NCBI RefSeq assembly: GCF_004138205.1
Contig: NZ_RXNQ01000009.1
Location: 1-64,000, forward strand
Direction: 5' to 3'
DNA: 64,000 nucleotides
DNA from: Pedobacter sp. SYP-B3415
GTDB taxonomy: Bacteria > Bacteroidota > Bacteroidia > Sphingobacteriales > Sphingobacteriaceae
Positions 7,577-15,699 of this stretch are shown here, one piece after another. A program made the position numbers and the translations under genes. The notes under the pieces were generated by a model, which was given only the letters and a program-made list of their open reading frames with translations, made no database searches and was not told where the DNA came from. Every line of letters starts with the position of its first letter. Positions within the stretch are counted from its first letter, which is position 1.

Positions 7577-7610
7577 GGCCGCGGTTATGGCCTATTTCCG
7601 CGGTCTTTTT
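7577..7610 (+). terminator. Rho-independent terminator in the early region
   Basis: GGCCGCGG and CCGCGGTC form an 8-bp stem (one G-T pair) around a 13-base loop, followed by five T. It ends the transcript from the early operon or a small RNA in 7401-7576. It stands 24 bp before the next gene. Confidence 0.7.
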
Positions 7611-7633
7611 AACGTAACGTACCACCACATTAT

Positions 7634-7876
7634 ATGAACAACTATTATTTCACCTTCGGGCAATCCCATTACAACAATGAGGGCCAGTGCATGAAAGACC
7701 ACTGGGTCCGTGTCCAGGCATCAAGCTATGATCGCGCGCGCGGCGTGTTCATCGAAAAGTTTACCATCCCCTTCATGGACCGGGCAGACCGGTTCTCATT
7801 TCAGTATGACGAACGGGATTTCTCGAAACTTCGGGTATTCTACCCAAAGGGAGAGTTCATGACCATAAGTGAATAA
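7634..7876 (+). CDS. Small phage protein, unknown
   Basis: An 80-residue soluble protein (begins MNNYYFTFGQSHYNNEGQ) with a strongly aromatic composition and an alpha/beta pattern. It resembles small conserved proteins often found next to phage replication genes, but I cannot name a family. It is preceded by TAACGTAACGTAC about 12-24 bp before the ATG and is followed 3 bp later by the helicase gene, so the two are likely cotranscribed. Confidence 0.6.
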   Translation: MNNYYFTFGQSHYNNEGQCMKDHWVRVQASSYDRARGVFIEKFTIPFMDRADRFSFQYDERDFSKLRVFYPKGEFMTISE

Positions 7877-7879
7877 ATC

Positions 7880-9529
7880 ATGAGCGGATACATCCTTCAA
7901 AGTAATTCAGCTTTCCAGATCAAGTTTGACTATTCCCCCAAGCTTATTGAGAAGGTAAAAGCATTGCCCGGGCGCCGGTGGAATGCTGGCGAAAAATGCT
8001 GGGAAGTTCCGGCTATCAATCGGATCGATGTTGAACGTTTTGCCTATGCCAACAACTTTACATTTGGTTTGCCGGTTGAGCAGCAGTTCGATATCCCGGC
8101 AATGCCTGAGCTGCAGGTGGACATCCCGCTAAAGATGGAGATGTTCCCGTATCAAAAGCAAGGCGTTGCTTACGCCATCCAAAAGAAGCGTACCATCATC
8201 GGCGATAAGCCAGGCTTGGGAAAGACTGTGCAAGCGATCGCAACGGTCCTGCACTACAATGCCTTTCCCTGTATCGTGGTGTGCCCGTCAGCATTAAAGG
8301 AGAACTGGCGCCGGGAGTGGGCTGAGAAGTGGACCAGCAAAAAGGCGATGGTGTTAACCGACAACATCCGGACGACCTTTCCCCGCTACTGGGAGGCAGG
8401 GCTCGCGGATGTTTTCATCGTTAACTACGAAAGCCTGAAAAAGTTCTTTGTAAAGAGCATGCCGGCCAAGGGTGAAAAGAAGCGGCTGACCATAAAGGAT
8501 ATCGTTTTCAAGCAGCAGATGGTTGAGATGTTCAAGTCGGTGATCGTAGATGAAAGCCACCGCTGCAAATCCTTCGGTACACAGCAGACCAAATTTGTAA
8601 AAGGCCTGGCCAACGGCAAGGATATTATCCTGCTATGTACCGGTACGCCGGTGATGAACAAGCCTGTCGAACTGGTACCACAGCTGGGCATCCTTGATCA
8701 GTTGGATCCATTTGGCGGATACAAAGGTTTTATAAACCGCTACTGTGCAGGTCCCAATAACGCAAGCAACTTGAAGGAGCTCAACTATAAGCTGCGAACC
8801 AACTGCTTCTACCAGCGGGACAAGTCTGAGGTACTGAAAGATCTTCCTGCAAAGATGCGCCAGATCGTGTACTGCGAGATTGATAACCGAAAGGAATATG
8901 TAGCTGCGGAAGCTGATCTAATGAACTACCTGATCCAGTATCAGAACGCCGATGACGAGCGGGTTGAGCGGGCTATGCGCGGGGAGATCATGGTCAAGAT
9001 GGGGATCCTTAAAAACATCAGCGCCCGCGGCAAGCTGCAGGATGTATTTGATTTTGTTGAGGACATAATCGCATCAGGCGAAAAGCTTGTACTCTTCGCT
9101 TACTTGAAGGATATCGTCGGAGAGATCAAGCAACGTTTTCCCGGCTGCGTAACTGTAACCGGTGATGACAACGAAAAGCAAAAGCAAGCAGCTGTCGATA
9201 CGTTCCAGAATGATCCGTCATGCAAGCTATTCGTCGGCAACATCATCGCTGCCGGTGTAGGCCTTACCCTTACTTCAGCTTCGCGTGTGGCTTTTATCGA
9301 ACAATGGTGGAACCCTGCGATCATGGATCAGTGTGAAGACCGGTGTCACCGGATCGGCCAGCAAGATTCTGTGAATTGCTTTTACTTCCTGGGAAGAGAA
9401 ACGATTGACGAAAAAATCTATGAGATCATTGACCGCAAACGTGTCATGGTGGCCAACGTCACCGGATCAGAAGAGCAGGTCCAGGAGAGCGTGATCGATG
9501 ATCTGATCAACCTATTCAATCAAAAGTAA
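7880..9529 (+). CDS. SNF2-family DNA helicase/translocase
   Basis: A 549-residue SF2 ATPase. Motif I is GDKPGLGKTVQAIA at about residue 111, motif II is DESH near residue 222, and motif III is the TGTPVMN segment. Motifs V and VI are GVGLTLTSASRV and QCEDRCHRIGQQ, the latter a signature of SNF2 proteins. The first 70 residues (FDYSPKLIEKVKALPG, RRWNAGEKCWEVP) resemble the HARP module that sits in front of the SNF2 core in annealing helicases such as SMARCAL1. In this phage it probably remodels DNA during replication or recombination. Four bases separate it from the ParB-like gene. Confidence 0.88.
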   Translation: MSGYILQSNSAFQIKFDYSPKLIEKVKALPGRRWNAGEKCWEVPAINRIDVERFAYANNFTFGLPVEQQFDIPAMPELQVDIPLKMEMFPYQKQGVAYAIQKKRTIIGDKPGLGKTVQAIATVLHYNAFPCIVVCPSALKENWRREWAEKWTSKKAMVLTDNIRTTFPRYWEAGLADVFIVNYESLKKFFVKSMPAKGEKKRLTIKDIVFKQQMVEMFKSVIVDESHRCKSFGTQQTKFVKGLANGKDIILLCTGTPVMNKPVELVPQLGILDQLDPFGGYKGFINRYCAGPNNASNLKELNYKLRTNCFYQRDKSEVLKDLPAKMRQIVYCEIDNRKEYVAAEADLMNYLIQYQNADDERVERAMRGEIMVKMGILKNISARGKLQDVFDFVEDIIASGEKLVLFAYLKDIVGEIKQRFPGCVTVTGDDNEKQKQAAVDTFQNDPSCKLFVGNIIAAGVGLTLTSASRVAFIEQWWNPAIMDQCEDRCHRIGQQDSVNCFYFLGRETIDEKIYEIIDRKRVMVANVTGSEEQVQESVIDDLINLFNQK

Positions 9530-9532
9530 GGT

Positions 9533-11776
9533 ATGAGCAGGTTTTCAGATTTCGGTCTACAGGAGAAAAAGACTGCAGAAGATGTCGGTACCGAAGGTGG
9601 CGATCGCCTGTGCCTTTGGTGTGATTCGAAAGTTCGAACCGGCTTCAGTATGTGCTTTGCAAACTTCGTGATCTGCGGACCGTGCGCAGCTTCAAGGTCT
9701 CACACAATCGAGTGCGATGTTACCTGCGAGAAGTGTTTCAAAAAGAATGTAGAGGCCTACCGGTGTCATGCAACTTACAGTGTATCGTGGCATCTGTGCT
9801 ATGAGTGTATAGAGTGGGCTGACACATACCTCAACAGCGACCGCATGCAGCGCTTCAATGATCAGATCGTTGCCTTCCGCAAGATCGCCGGCGGTCATGC
9901 GAACCTGATGCAGATCTGCACGCTGGTGCGTGACCGCGCAATAGACCTGTCTGCCGAAGATGTTGACAGGATCTTCACCGGTGAAAAGAATGCCGCTCGC
10001 CTTATCAAACGAACAAACAGCCTAATCGATCAGGGCTTTACTACAGCCCTGGCCACTGATATAATCAATTACCAGAACATGGGAAAAAAACAAGACGTAC
10101 AAACCATCAGCGCCCCGGCGCTGCAGTTCGTTCCGCTGGATCAGATCCGCGTGAATAAACTAAACCCCCGCAAGACCTTCGACCAGGATGCGCTTGCGGA
10201 ACTGACGGAATCCGTCAGGAAGCTTGGAGTGATCCAGGCATTAACACTCCGGCCATATGTATTGGGTTCCGGTTATGAATTGATCTGCGGCGAACGCCGG
10301 TATCATGCAGCCATTGCTGCAGGGCTTACCGAAGTGCCAGCCAGTATCCGTGACCTGAGCGATCAGGAAGCCATGGAGATGATGGTGACAGAGAACCTGC
10401 AGCGCAAAGATGTGCATCCCTTGGAAGAGGCTGAAGCTTTTAAGTTCATGATCAAAAGCATGAACTACAGCCTAACGGATATCGCTGCAAAGATCGGCAA
10501 GGGCAATCAGTTCGTGGCCAGACGCCTGCTGCTGAATGACCTGACGGATGACTTGAAAGCAAAGTCTAAATCAGAGGAGCTGCCGATCGGCCACGCCGAA
10601 GTATTGGCTCGCCTGCAGCCAGACTTTCAGTCTGTGTGGTATGAGCAGAAGTTCGGTAAAGAGCCCGGTTACTGGGAGCGAGGTGCCGGCACTTTAAGTT
10701 CGCTAAAGCAATGGGTAGGAACTCATGCGACAAATGATCTGTCAAAGGCAACATTCGACATTACTGAGCCAGGCTTTGCCGGTGTGGCAACTCCCTGCAC
10801 GACATGCCCTAAAAATTCGGCCTGCATGATCGTGATGTTCGAAGACGATAAGCCCGCCACCTGTACCGATCCAAAGTGCTTTTCCATTAAGCGCGACGCT
10901 CAGGCAAAGATCGACCTCGACAGGGCACTGGCCGACCCTGATGTTCAACTGATCAATTACGCGTACAATGAGTCGTCCCTTTGCAAGCAACTCAAACAGG
11001 ACGGCCACATGTTCCTAAATTATCAAGGATGCACATGGGTTGATAAGCCTGAGCGAGACAATGTTGACCGTGAAGATTTTGAGACAGATGAAGAGTTCAA
11101 CCAGGCGCAAAAGGATGCTGAAGCGGAATACCACGAGGAAGTTGCCGACTTTAAAAAGAAGATCTCTGACGGAGTGGTTACCAGGGTGTATGATGTATAC
11201 AGCATGCGGTTCGGTTATGTGAGGATATATTCCAATAGGGCCTTAGGTACTCAAAGTGGCCCGCCCTCGATCGATATGCAGGTGGCTGATCAGGAGCAAA
11301 AGAAAAAGCGTGGCCGCGAGCTCGACAACGAGAAGGTTATGAAGAAGCTGGTTGACCATCTAAAAGATCATAGCATCATGACTGATCAGACCAAGCCGCT
11401 GGATCCGCGCGAGATGAATGCCCTGATCGTACTTGCATATGAGAATCTCGGATACGGCAATTTTAAAAATAAGATACACGAATTGCTTGGGTTGCCGTCA
11501 ACATTCTATGCATACAATACCGGTGGACAGCAGCTGTTCGAAGCCATCAGTAAGGCATCGGACGAGGTCAAAGCTTTGATCGTTCGCCGGGCCCTTTACA
11601 ACAAGTTCTCCGGTATCTCTTCCGGAGGTATCAATCTTGGCGTAACGTTCAACATGGCGCAGGTCTGGTGCAATCCGGAGTACTGGCGGATGCAGCTTGA
11701 TCAGCAAGGAATCCGCGAGCGCCGGGAAGCCAAAATCGATGCGCGTATCAAAGAACTGAAGGGAGGTGCTGCATAA
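9533..11776 (+). CDS. Large ParB-like protein with an N-terminal cysteine-rich domain
   Basis: A 747-residue protein. Residues 25-105 hold four CxxC-type pairs (LCLWC, CGPC, CEKC, CYEC), suggesting zinc ribbons. From about residue 195 comes a ParB/Srx N-terminal domain (LNPRKTF, ICGERRYHAA, MMVTENLQRKDVHPLEEA) and its HTH region. A further cysteine cluster (CTTCPKNSAC, CTDPKCF) near residue 425 is usual in plasmid and phage ParB homologues. An in-frame ATG at 10079 (residue 183) could start a shorter ParB-only form. The gene is followed without gap by a second ParB-superfamily gene. A role in partition or in chromatin-like DNA binding is known for the family; here it is unproven. Confidence 0.8.
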   Translation: MSRFSDFGLQEKKTAEDVGTEGGDRLCLWCDSKVRTGFSMCFANFVICGPCAASRSHTIECDVTCEKCFKKNVEAYRCHATYSVSWHLCYECIEWADTYLNSDRMQRFNDQIVAFRKIAGGHANLMQICTLVRDRAIDLSAEDVDRIFTGEKNAARLIKRTNSLIDQGFTTALATDIINYQNMGKKQDVQTISAPALQFVPLDQIRVNKLNPRKTFDQDALAELTESVRKLGVIQALTLRPYVLGSGYELICGERRYHAAIAAGLTEVPASIRDLSDQEAMEMMVTENLQRKDVHPLEEAEAFKFMIKSMNYSLTDIAAKIGKGNQFVARRLLLNDLTDDLKAKSKSEELPIGHAEVLARLQPDFQSVWYEQKFGKEPGYWERGAGTLSSLKQWVGTHATNDLSKATFDITEPGFAGVATPCTTCPKNSACMIVMFEDDKPATCTDPKCFSIKRDAQAKIDLDRALADPDVQLINYAYNESSLCKQLKQDGHMFLNYQGCTWVDKPERDNVDREDFETDEEFNQAQKDAEAEYHEEVADFKKKISDGVVTRVYDVYSMRFGYVRIYSNRALGTQSGPPSIDMQVADQEQKKKRGRELDNEKVMKKLVDHLKDHSIMTDQTKPLDPREMNALIVLAYENLGYGNFKNKIHELLGLPSTFYAYNTGGQQLFEAISKASDEVKALIVRRALYNKFSGISSGGINLGVTFNMAQVWCNPEYWRMQLDQQGIRERREAKIDARIKELKGGAA

Positions 11777-12471
11777 TGGAATCAACAATAAATTATGATC
11801 AGTTCAAGTCCATCATCAGCAATCGTGAGGTAGATACCAGACATGTGCGCAAACTGATCAAAGCGATCGCTGAAAAGAATCTCCTGCACTTAAACCCGAT
11901 CATCTGCAATGAGCAGCTGGAGGTGATTGACGGGCAGCACCGACTTTGTGCTGCTGAGGCATTAGGGGTACCGATCTACTTCGTTATCGACAACCAGGTA
12001 GGCAAACAGGATATAGCAGCTATCAACAGCAATGCGAAGAACTGGAACACCATGGATTACATCAACTACTGGACGATCGAGAAGAGAAACGGCTTTGACC
12101 GCCTCAGTGCCTTCCTTAGTGAGAATCCTCTTATCCAGCCCAGCACGGCCTTGATGCTCCTGTCTTCAGACGGGCGCCGGAATATCCCTGCATTACGTGA
12201 AGGTGTGGTAGACGTAAGCAATTACGCCTTTGCCAAAGACGTGGCTGGTATCCTGAAGGAGTACCGCAACTACATCGACTTTGCTTACGACAGGAACTTT
12301 GTCCTGGCCGTGATCACCATGCTAAATACACATGGCTACGATCATGAGATCATGAAGGGTAAGATCGAACTGCAGCCCCGCAGCCTGGTCAAATGCATCA
12401 ACCACAAGCAGTATGTGGAGATGCTGAAAGAGATCTACAATTACAAAGCACAAAAGAGCCGACTGGCATAA
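11776..12471 (+). CDS. DGQHR/ParB-superfamily protein
   Basis: A 231-residue protein. LEVIDGQHRLCAAEALG at about residues 49-65 is the DGQHR signature of the ParB/sulfiredoxin fold found in DndB and many phage proteins. IAAINSNAKNWN follows, another conserved element of this group. The start shares one base with the previous stop, and a GGGAGG sequence 10 bp upstream is a rare Shine-Dalgarno-like site. Pairing with the large ParB-like protein suggests joint action in DNA binding or control of copy number; the sequence does not settle it. Confidence 0.75.
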   Translation: MESTINYDQFKSIISNREVDTRHVRKLIKAIAEKNLLHLNPIICNEQLEVIDGQHRLCAAEALGVPIYFVIDNQVGKQDIAAINSNAKNWNTMDYINYWTIEKRNGFDRLSAFLSENPLIQPSTALMLLSSDGRRNIPALREGVVDVSNYAFAKDVAGILKEYRNYIDFAYDRNFVLAVITMLNTHGYDHEIMKGKIELQPRSLVKCINHKQYVEMLKEIYNYKAQKSRLA

Positions 12472-12480
12472 TCATACCGA

Positions 12481-13308
12481 ATGAGCAACAATAAATCAGA
12501 ATCCTCTTCATACCAGTTCACCCGGGCCTGGTTCGACTTTGCATTTGAAAATCAAGGCAAGGTTTCGGGTAACCATACAGCTATGTATCTGTGGTTGGTT
12601 GAGCTGAATAACAGGATGGGATGGGCTGCTCAATTCGGTGCACCGCGCGATCAGACTATGGCGGCAGCCGGCATATCATCGCCGAACACTTATAAGAAAG
12701 TATTCAATGATCTGGTTGAATGGGGCTTTGTGTATGTAGTGAAAGAAAGCAAAAATCAATGGACTGCTAACGTAGTTGCTTTATCAAAAATTGATGGGGC
12801 ACTGTATACGGCACTTGATAAAGCACGATACCGGCACGTGACGGAGCACGATACTGGCACTATGCACGGCACTGTAAACATAAATAAACCCTTAAACCCT
12901 AAAACAAAGAAACAAGTAAACATTGAAACAATACCTGATGAGGCTGAAGCCATCATCGAGGTAGATGCCGATGACTATGCCTTTGAAGATTTTTGGAACG
13001 ACTTCGACAAGAAGGTTGGTGATAAAAGCAAAATCAAAAAAAAATGGGAGAAGCTCCGCAAGTCGGAGCGGCTCCTGATCAAGCAGCACCTGCCGCAGTA
13101 CATAGCCGCACAACCAAACAAGCAGTACCGGAAGAATCCGGAAACCTACATCAACAACAAATCCTGGAACGACGAAATTATTTTGAGACATGAACCTGCA
13201 GCACAACAAAAACCAACAGCAAGCTTTGAGCAAAAGCAATCCGGTGTACGAGATCTTGCTGCAAAATCCGCAGAGTTTCTACGCCAGTTTGGCACCTCGA
13301 ACGATTGA
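12481..13308 (+). CDS. Replication initiator-like protein (winged helix)
   Basis: A 275-residue protein. Residues 10-105 look like a winged-helix initiator domain (SGNHTAMYLWLVELNNRMGW, GISSPNTYKKVFNDLVEWGF). A linker follows, then a C-terminal segment EDFWNDFDKKVGDKSKIKKK and KNPETYINNKSWNDE, which is typical at the end of phage DnaD-like/O-type replication proteins. It is followed by an overlapping 197-residue protein in the position of a helicase loader. An origin may lie inside this gene, as in lambda O, but no iterons were seen. Confidence 0.65.
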   Translation: MSNNKSESSSYQFTRAWFDFAFENQGKVSGNHTAMYLWLVELNNRMGWAAQFGAPRDQTMAAAGISSPNTYKKVFNDLVEWGFVYVVKESKNQWTANVVALSKIDGALYTALDKARYRHVTEHDTGTMHGTVNINKPLNPKTKKQVNIETIPDEAEAIIEVDADDYAFEDFWNDFDKKVGDKSKIKKKWEKLRKSERLLIKQHLPQYIAAQPNKQYRKNPETYINNKSWNDEIILRHEPAAQQKPTASFEQKQSGVRDLAAKSAEFLRQFGTSND

Positions 13309-13783
13309 TGATTGCCTGAAAGCACAAACGCCATCCCTTGCCAAGATCCGCAGTGACTTTGGTGACAAGGGAAACCTGATCCTGATGGCCGTACTCAACG
13401 TAATGGTCAGTGACCTGGTCACCTTCTTCAACCTGGGCAAAAACATGAACGATGAGCAGGTTAAGATAACCGTCCAGTTGATCATCGAAGATTACTGGTA
13501 CCTGAAGCCTGAAGACTTCAAGTATTGCTTTTCACAGGCAAAGCGCGGGGTCTACGGGAAACAGTATGACCGGCTTGATGGCCAGGTTATATTGAGCTGG
13601 CTCGAGCAGTATTCGAATGCCCGGGCCGATCAGGCCGACGCCATCAGCTACCGGCAGCATGATCAGATCAAGTACGGGCAGGAGCTCCAGAACCGCGGCC
13701 GGGCGGACCAGTACCGGCAAGACAATGAACAATACACTGAGCAGCTGCGGCAGCACATGGTGAACAACTTAAACAAACAGTAA
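13190..13783 (+). CDS. Replication accessory protein, unknown (possible helicase loader)
   Basis: A 197-residue protein in a different frame from the initiator-like gene, overlapping its last 119 bp. The conserved-looking core is NPQSFYASLAPRTIDDCLKA to GQVILSWLEQYSNARADQA, alpha-helical with no Walker motif. The C-terminus is rich in Q, R and Y. If the long overlap is wrong, translation could begin later, but no better ATG lies before the core. In gene order it occupies the place of a loader or primosome partner; this is inference only. Confidence 0.6.
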   Translation: MNLQHNKNQQQALSKSNPVYEILLQNPQSFYASLAPRTIDDCLKAQTPSLAKIRSDFGDKGNLILMAVLNVMVSDLVTFFNLGKNMNDEQVKITVQLIIEDYWYLKPEDFKYCFSQAKRGVYGKQYDRLDGQVILSWLEQYSNARADQADAISYRQHDQIKYGQELQNRGRADQYRQDNEQYTEQLRQHMVNNLNKQ

Positions 13784-13986
13784 TGACAGACGAGGATTTT
13801 AACAAGGCGATCGCAGAGGTCGACAAATTATACGAGCAAACAATGGTTCAGTTCATAGCTGCCTTAAATGGCGATGCTGAAAGTAGAAGCCAAGTTTTAG
13901 ACAACTTATCCGCCTTAGCAGAGGTTGCCCGTACCGGCATCGAGAGCATGCGCGATATCAGTCAAATTCACAAACAAGATGTGTAA
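13783..13986 (+). CDS. Small acidic phage protein, unknown
   Basis: A 67-residue, probably all-helical protein (MTDEDFNKAIAEVDKLYEQT and onwards). Its start shares one base with the preceding stop (taATG) and its end overlaps the RuvC-like gene by 8 bp. Composition is acidic with no cysteines. It is placed among replication genes; no family is recognised. Confidence 0.55.
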   Translation: MTDEDFNKAIAEVDKLYEQTMVQFIAALNGDAESRSQVLDNLSALAEVARTGIESMRDISQIHKQDV

Positions 13987-14386
13987 GATCATCATCGGCA
14001 TTGACCCTGGTGTAAACACCGGCGTTGCCATCTACAACAAATCAACCAAGCAGCTGGAAGAGGTCCGTACCTGCCTGCTGCATGAAGCTTTTGAGCTCGT
14101 CATCAGCTATCGGTCCCTGATCACCATGGTCAGGGTAGAAGATGCCCGGCAGCGCAAATGGTTCGGTGCTCGTGCCGAAGCCAAGCAGCAAGGTGCAGGC
14201 TCCGTAAAACGGGACTGCGGTGCCTGGGAGGACTTCCTTGTAGCAAAGGAGATCCCGCACGAATTCATCGCCCCCGTAAAGGGCACCACGAAGGTCACAG
14301 CAGCATACTTTGCTAAGCTGACCGGATGGATCAAGAAAACAAGTAATCACGCCAGAGACGCTGCAATGCTCGTCTGGGGCTTTTAA
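13979..14386 (+). CDS. RuvC-like Holliday junction resolvase
   Basis: A 135-residue protein starting at the ATG at 13979; the open frame reaches 13925 but that would overlap the previous gene more. The first strand, KIIIGIDPGVNTGVAIY, has the catalytic aspartate of the RNase H fold. VRVEDAR supplies the second acidic site near residue 61, and NHARDAAML near the end supplies the final D pair. Phage RuvC-type enzymes cut junctions before packaging. The size fits compact phage resolvases. Confidence 0.75.
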   Translation: MCKIIIGIDPGVNTGVAIYNKSTKQLEEVRTCLLHEAFELVISYRSLITMVRVEDARQRKWFGARAEAKQQGAGSVKRDCGAWEDFLVAKEIPHEFIAPVKGTTKVTAAYFAKLTGWIKKTSNHARDAAMLVWGF

Positions 14387-14397
14387 CAATTCACATC

Positions 14398-14676
14398 ATG
14401 AAACAATTTGATTTCAATACTCTGATGACCGAAGCGCTGATCGACTCCGGTATCAAGATCGCCGTTAAAAAGACACGTGTTCACAAAGGCAAGCATGCGC
14501 CAGAAGGGAAAGTATATTTCGTGGCCACAGCCTCCAGAGGCAAGAAGAAGTTCCAGGCCTGGATACTTAAGGATCTGGCCGATCTGACACCCGATATAGA
14601 ACATGCCATCAAAACTGAGCTTGAGGTTAAGATGAAGGATATACTCAAAGGCGGCATCGCGGCTACAAAAAGATGA
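14398..14676 (+). CDS. Small basic phage protein, unknown
   Basis: A 92-residue lysine-rich protein (KIAVKKTRVHKGKHAPEGKVYF, RGKKKFQAWILKDL). It probably binds nucleic acid, but no family is recognised. It is the last clear plus-strand gene before the minus-strand cargo block. A further ATG overlaps its stop (ATGA at 14673), and that frame soon runs antisense into the cargo gene, as if a following phage gene had been cut by the insertion. Confidence 0.55.
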   Translation: MKQFDFNTLMTEALIDSGIKIAVKKTRVHKGKHAPEGKVYFVATASRGKKKFQAWILKDLADLTPDIEHAIKTELEVKMKDILKGGIAATKR

Positions 14677-14700
14677 GTGCACAGAATAACGGTCGACTGG

Positions 14701-15279
14701 CTAAGGCATCCAGTCATTTAAATTTGGCAGCCCTGTCCTTTTGGATGTGCTTTCCTGTTTTATATCAAATGTCCCTTGAGCGAAGTGAACCTTTAGTGAT
14801 GATTCATACGTTGTGCCATATTGATCCTTATAACTGATTGTAGTAGTGAACCAAGGCCTATCGAAATTTGAAGCCACTTCAGGGTATCTTAGCCAGAAGT
14901 CATAGGTCTTGTCAGGATTCAACTCAGAGTGTGAATAAATTGTTGATGTTTCATCAATACCTATTTCCGATCCGCGTAATAGTGAAGCCGTTATTTTAAT
15001 TTCTTTAGCAGTATTATTTTGAACATTCACTACTATCCGTACCGAACTATGCCCAAAGTTTGCGTATGCCAGGGATAGCTTAGGACGAATAGATTCAAGA
15101 AATTTCTCACTTTCAATCCTTGCGATCATTTGCTGCATTTTTTGAACCTCTAATTGCGAGTTGAGTGTCTTTCTTAAATATAACAGGGTAACAATAGCGG
15201 CAGTGACCGTAGCGACTTCCGAAACGTTCCCCCAGACACCAGAGTCAAAGGGCTCAAACCAGGATTTATCTATGAACAT
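14701..15279 (-). CDS. Cargo gene: N-terminally anchored membrane protein, unknown
   Basis: A 192-residue protein with one transmembrane helix near residues 18-38 (NVSEVATVTAAIVTLLYL), a short helical linker (LEVQKMQQMIARIESEKF), and a predicted beta-rich domain of about 130 residues. It is encoded opposite to the phage late genes, in a region visibly richer in A and T than its flanks, so it was probably acquired as a cargo ('moron') gene. It might be a sensor or an exclusion factor; no family is recognised. Confidence 0.6.
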   Translation of the reverse strand: MFIDKSWFEPFDSGVWGNVSEVATVTAAIVTLLYLRKTLNSQLEVQKMQQMIARIESEKFLESIRPKLSLAYANFGHSSVRIVVNVQNNTAKEIKITASLLRGSEIGIDETSTIYSHSELNPDKTYDFWLRYPEVASNFDRPWFTTTISYKDQYGTTYESSLKVHFAQGTFDIKQESTSKRTGLPNLNDWMP

Positions 15280-15407
15280 ATCATTTTGATTTTTTCATGC
15301 TTAGTATTATGACTGCTAAAAAAACGTCAGCGGATGGCACAAATTAAAAGCTCTAATTGTTATATTTGAGACAGGGATGAATATGACCCCGTAAGGGTCT
15401 TAATCAG

Positions 15408-15435
15408 GCCGCTACCTTCGAGTAGCGGCTTTTTC
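15408..15435 (+). terminator. Terminator reading rightward in the cargo block
   Basis: GCCGCTAC and GTAGCGGC form a perfect 8-bp stem with a 6-base loop, followed by five T on the plus strand. It would stop plus-strand transcripts from the replication genes before they cross the minus-strand cargo operon. The hairpin overlaps the last codons of the small minus-strand gene ending at 15412. Confidence 0.75.
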
Positions 15436-15699
15436 ATTTTCCTCTACCCGGTCAATTAAAGCTTGAAAGTCATCCATGCCAAACCCGTCCGTTTTGAACT
15501 TGCTCTTCGGTGTGTCTTTGGTAAAGAACACCCTCCATCCAGCAGCGCCTTCCTGGGTCCTAAAGACAATTGTGCCCAGGTAATAATCGTTCGCCATGAT
15601 CTGATAAGATTGGCCGCCGCGTTCTCTATTGAGACTCATGATAGCACGGTAGTCGCCGAAGTCTGCCGGGAATTTGACTATGTTTGTCACCCCACCCAA
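15412..15699 (-). CDS. Small cargo-operon protein, unknown
   Basis: A 95-residue protein (GVTNIVKFPADFGDYRAIM near the start, DDFQALIDRVEENEK at the end). A GTG at codon 4 is an alternative start. Its beginning overlaps the end of the 355-residue gene by 13 bp, so it is the third gene of that minus-strand operon. The sequence has a plausible alpha/beta pattern and no membrane segment. No family is recognised. Its end lies inside a terminator hairpin, which slightly weakens the call. Confidence 0.5.
   Translation of the reverse strand: MGGVTNIVKFPADFGDYRAIMSLNRERGGQSYQIMANDYYLGTIVFRTQEGAAGWRVFFTKDTPKSKFKTDGFGMDDFQALIDRVEENEKAATRR

Noticed and set aside
7410-7637. A 75-residue plus-strand frame through the tRNA-like stretch
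   Set aside because: It crosses the T-arm and the terminator hairpin and its peptide has no plausible domain; the stretch reads better as non-coding.
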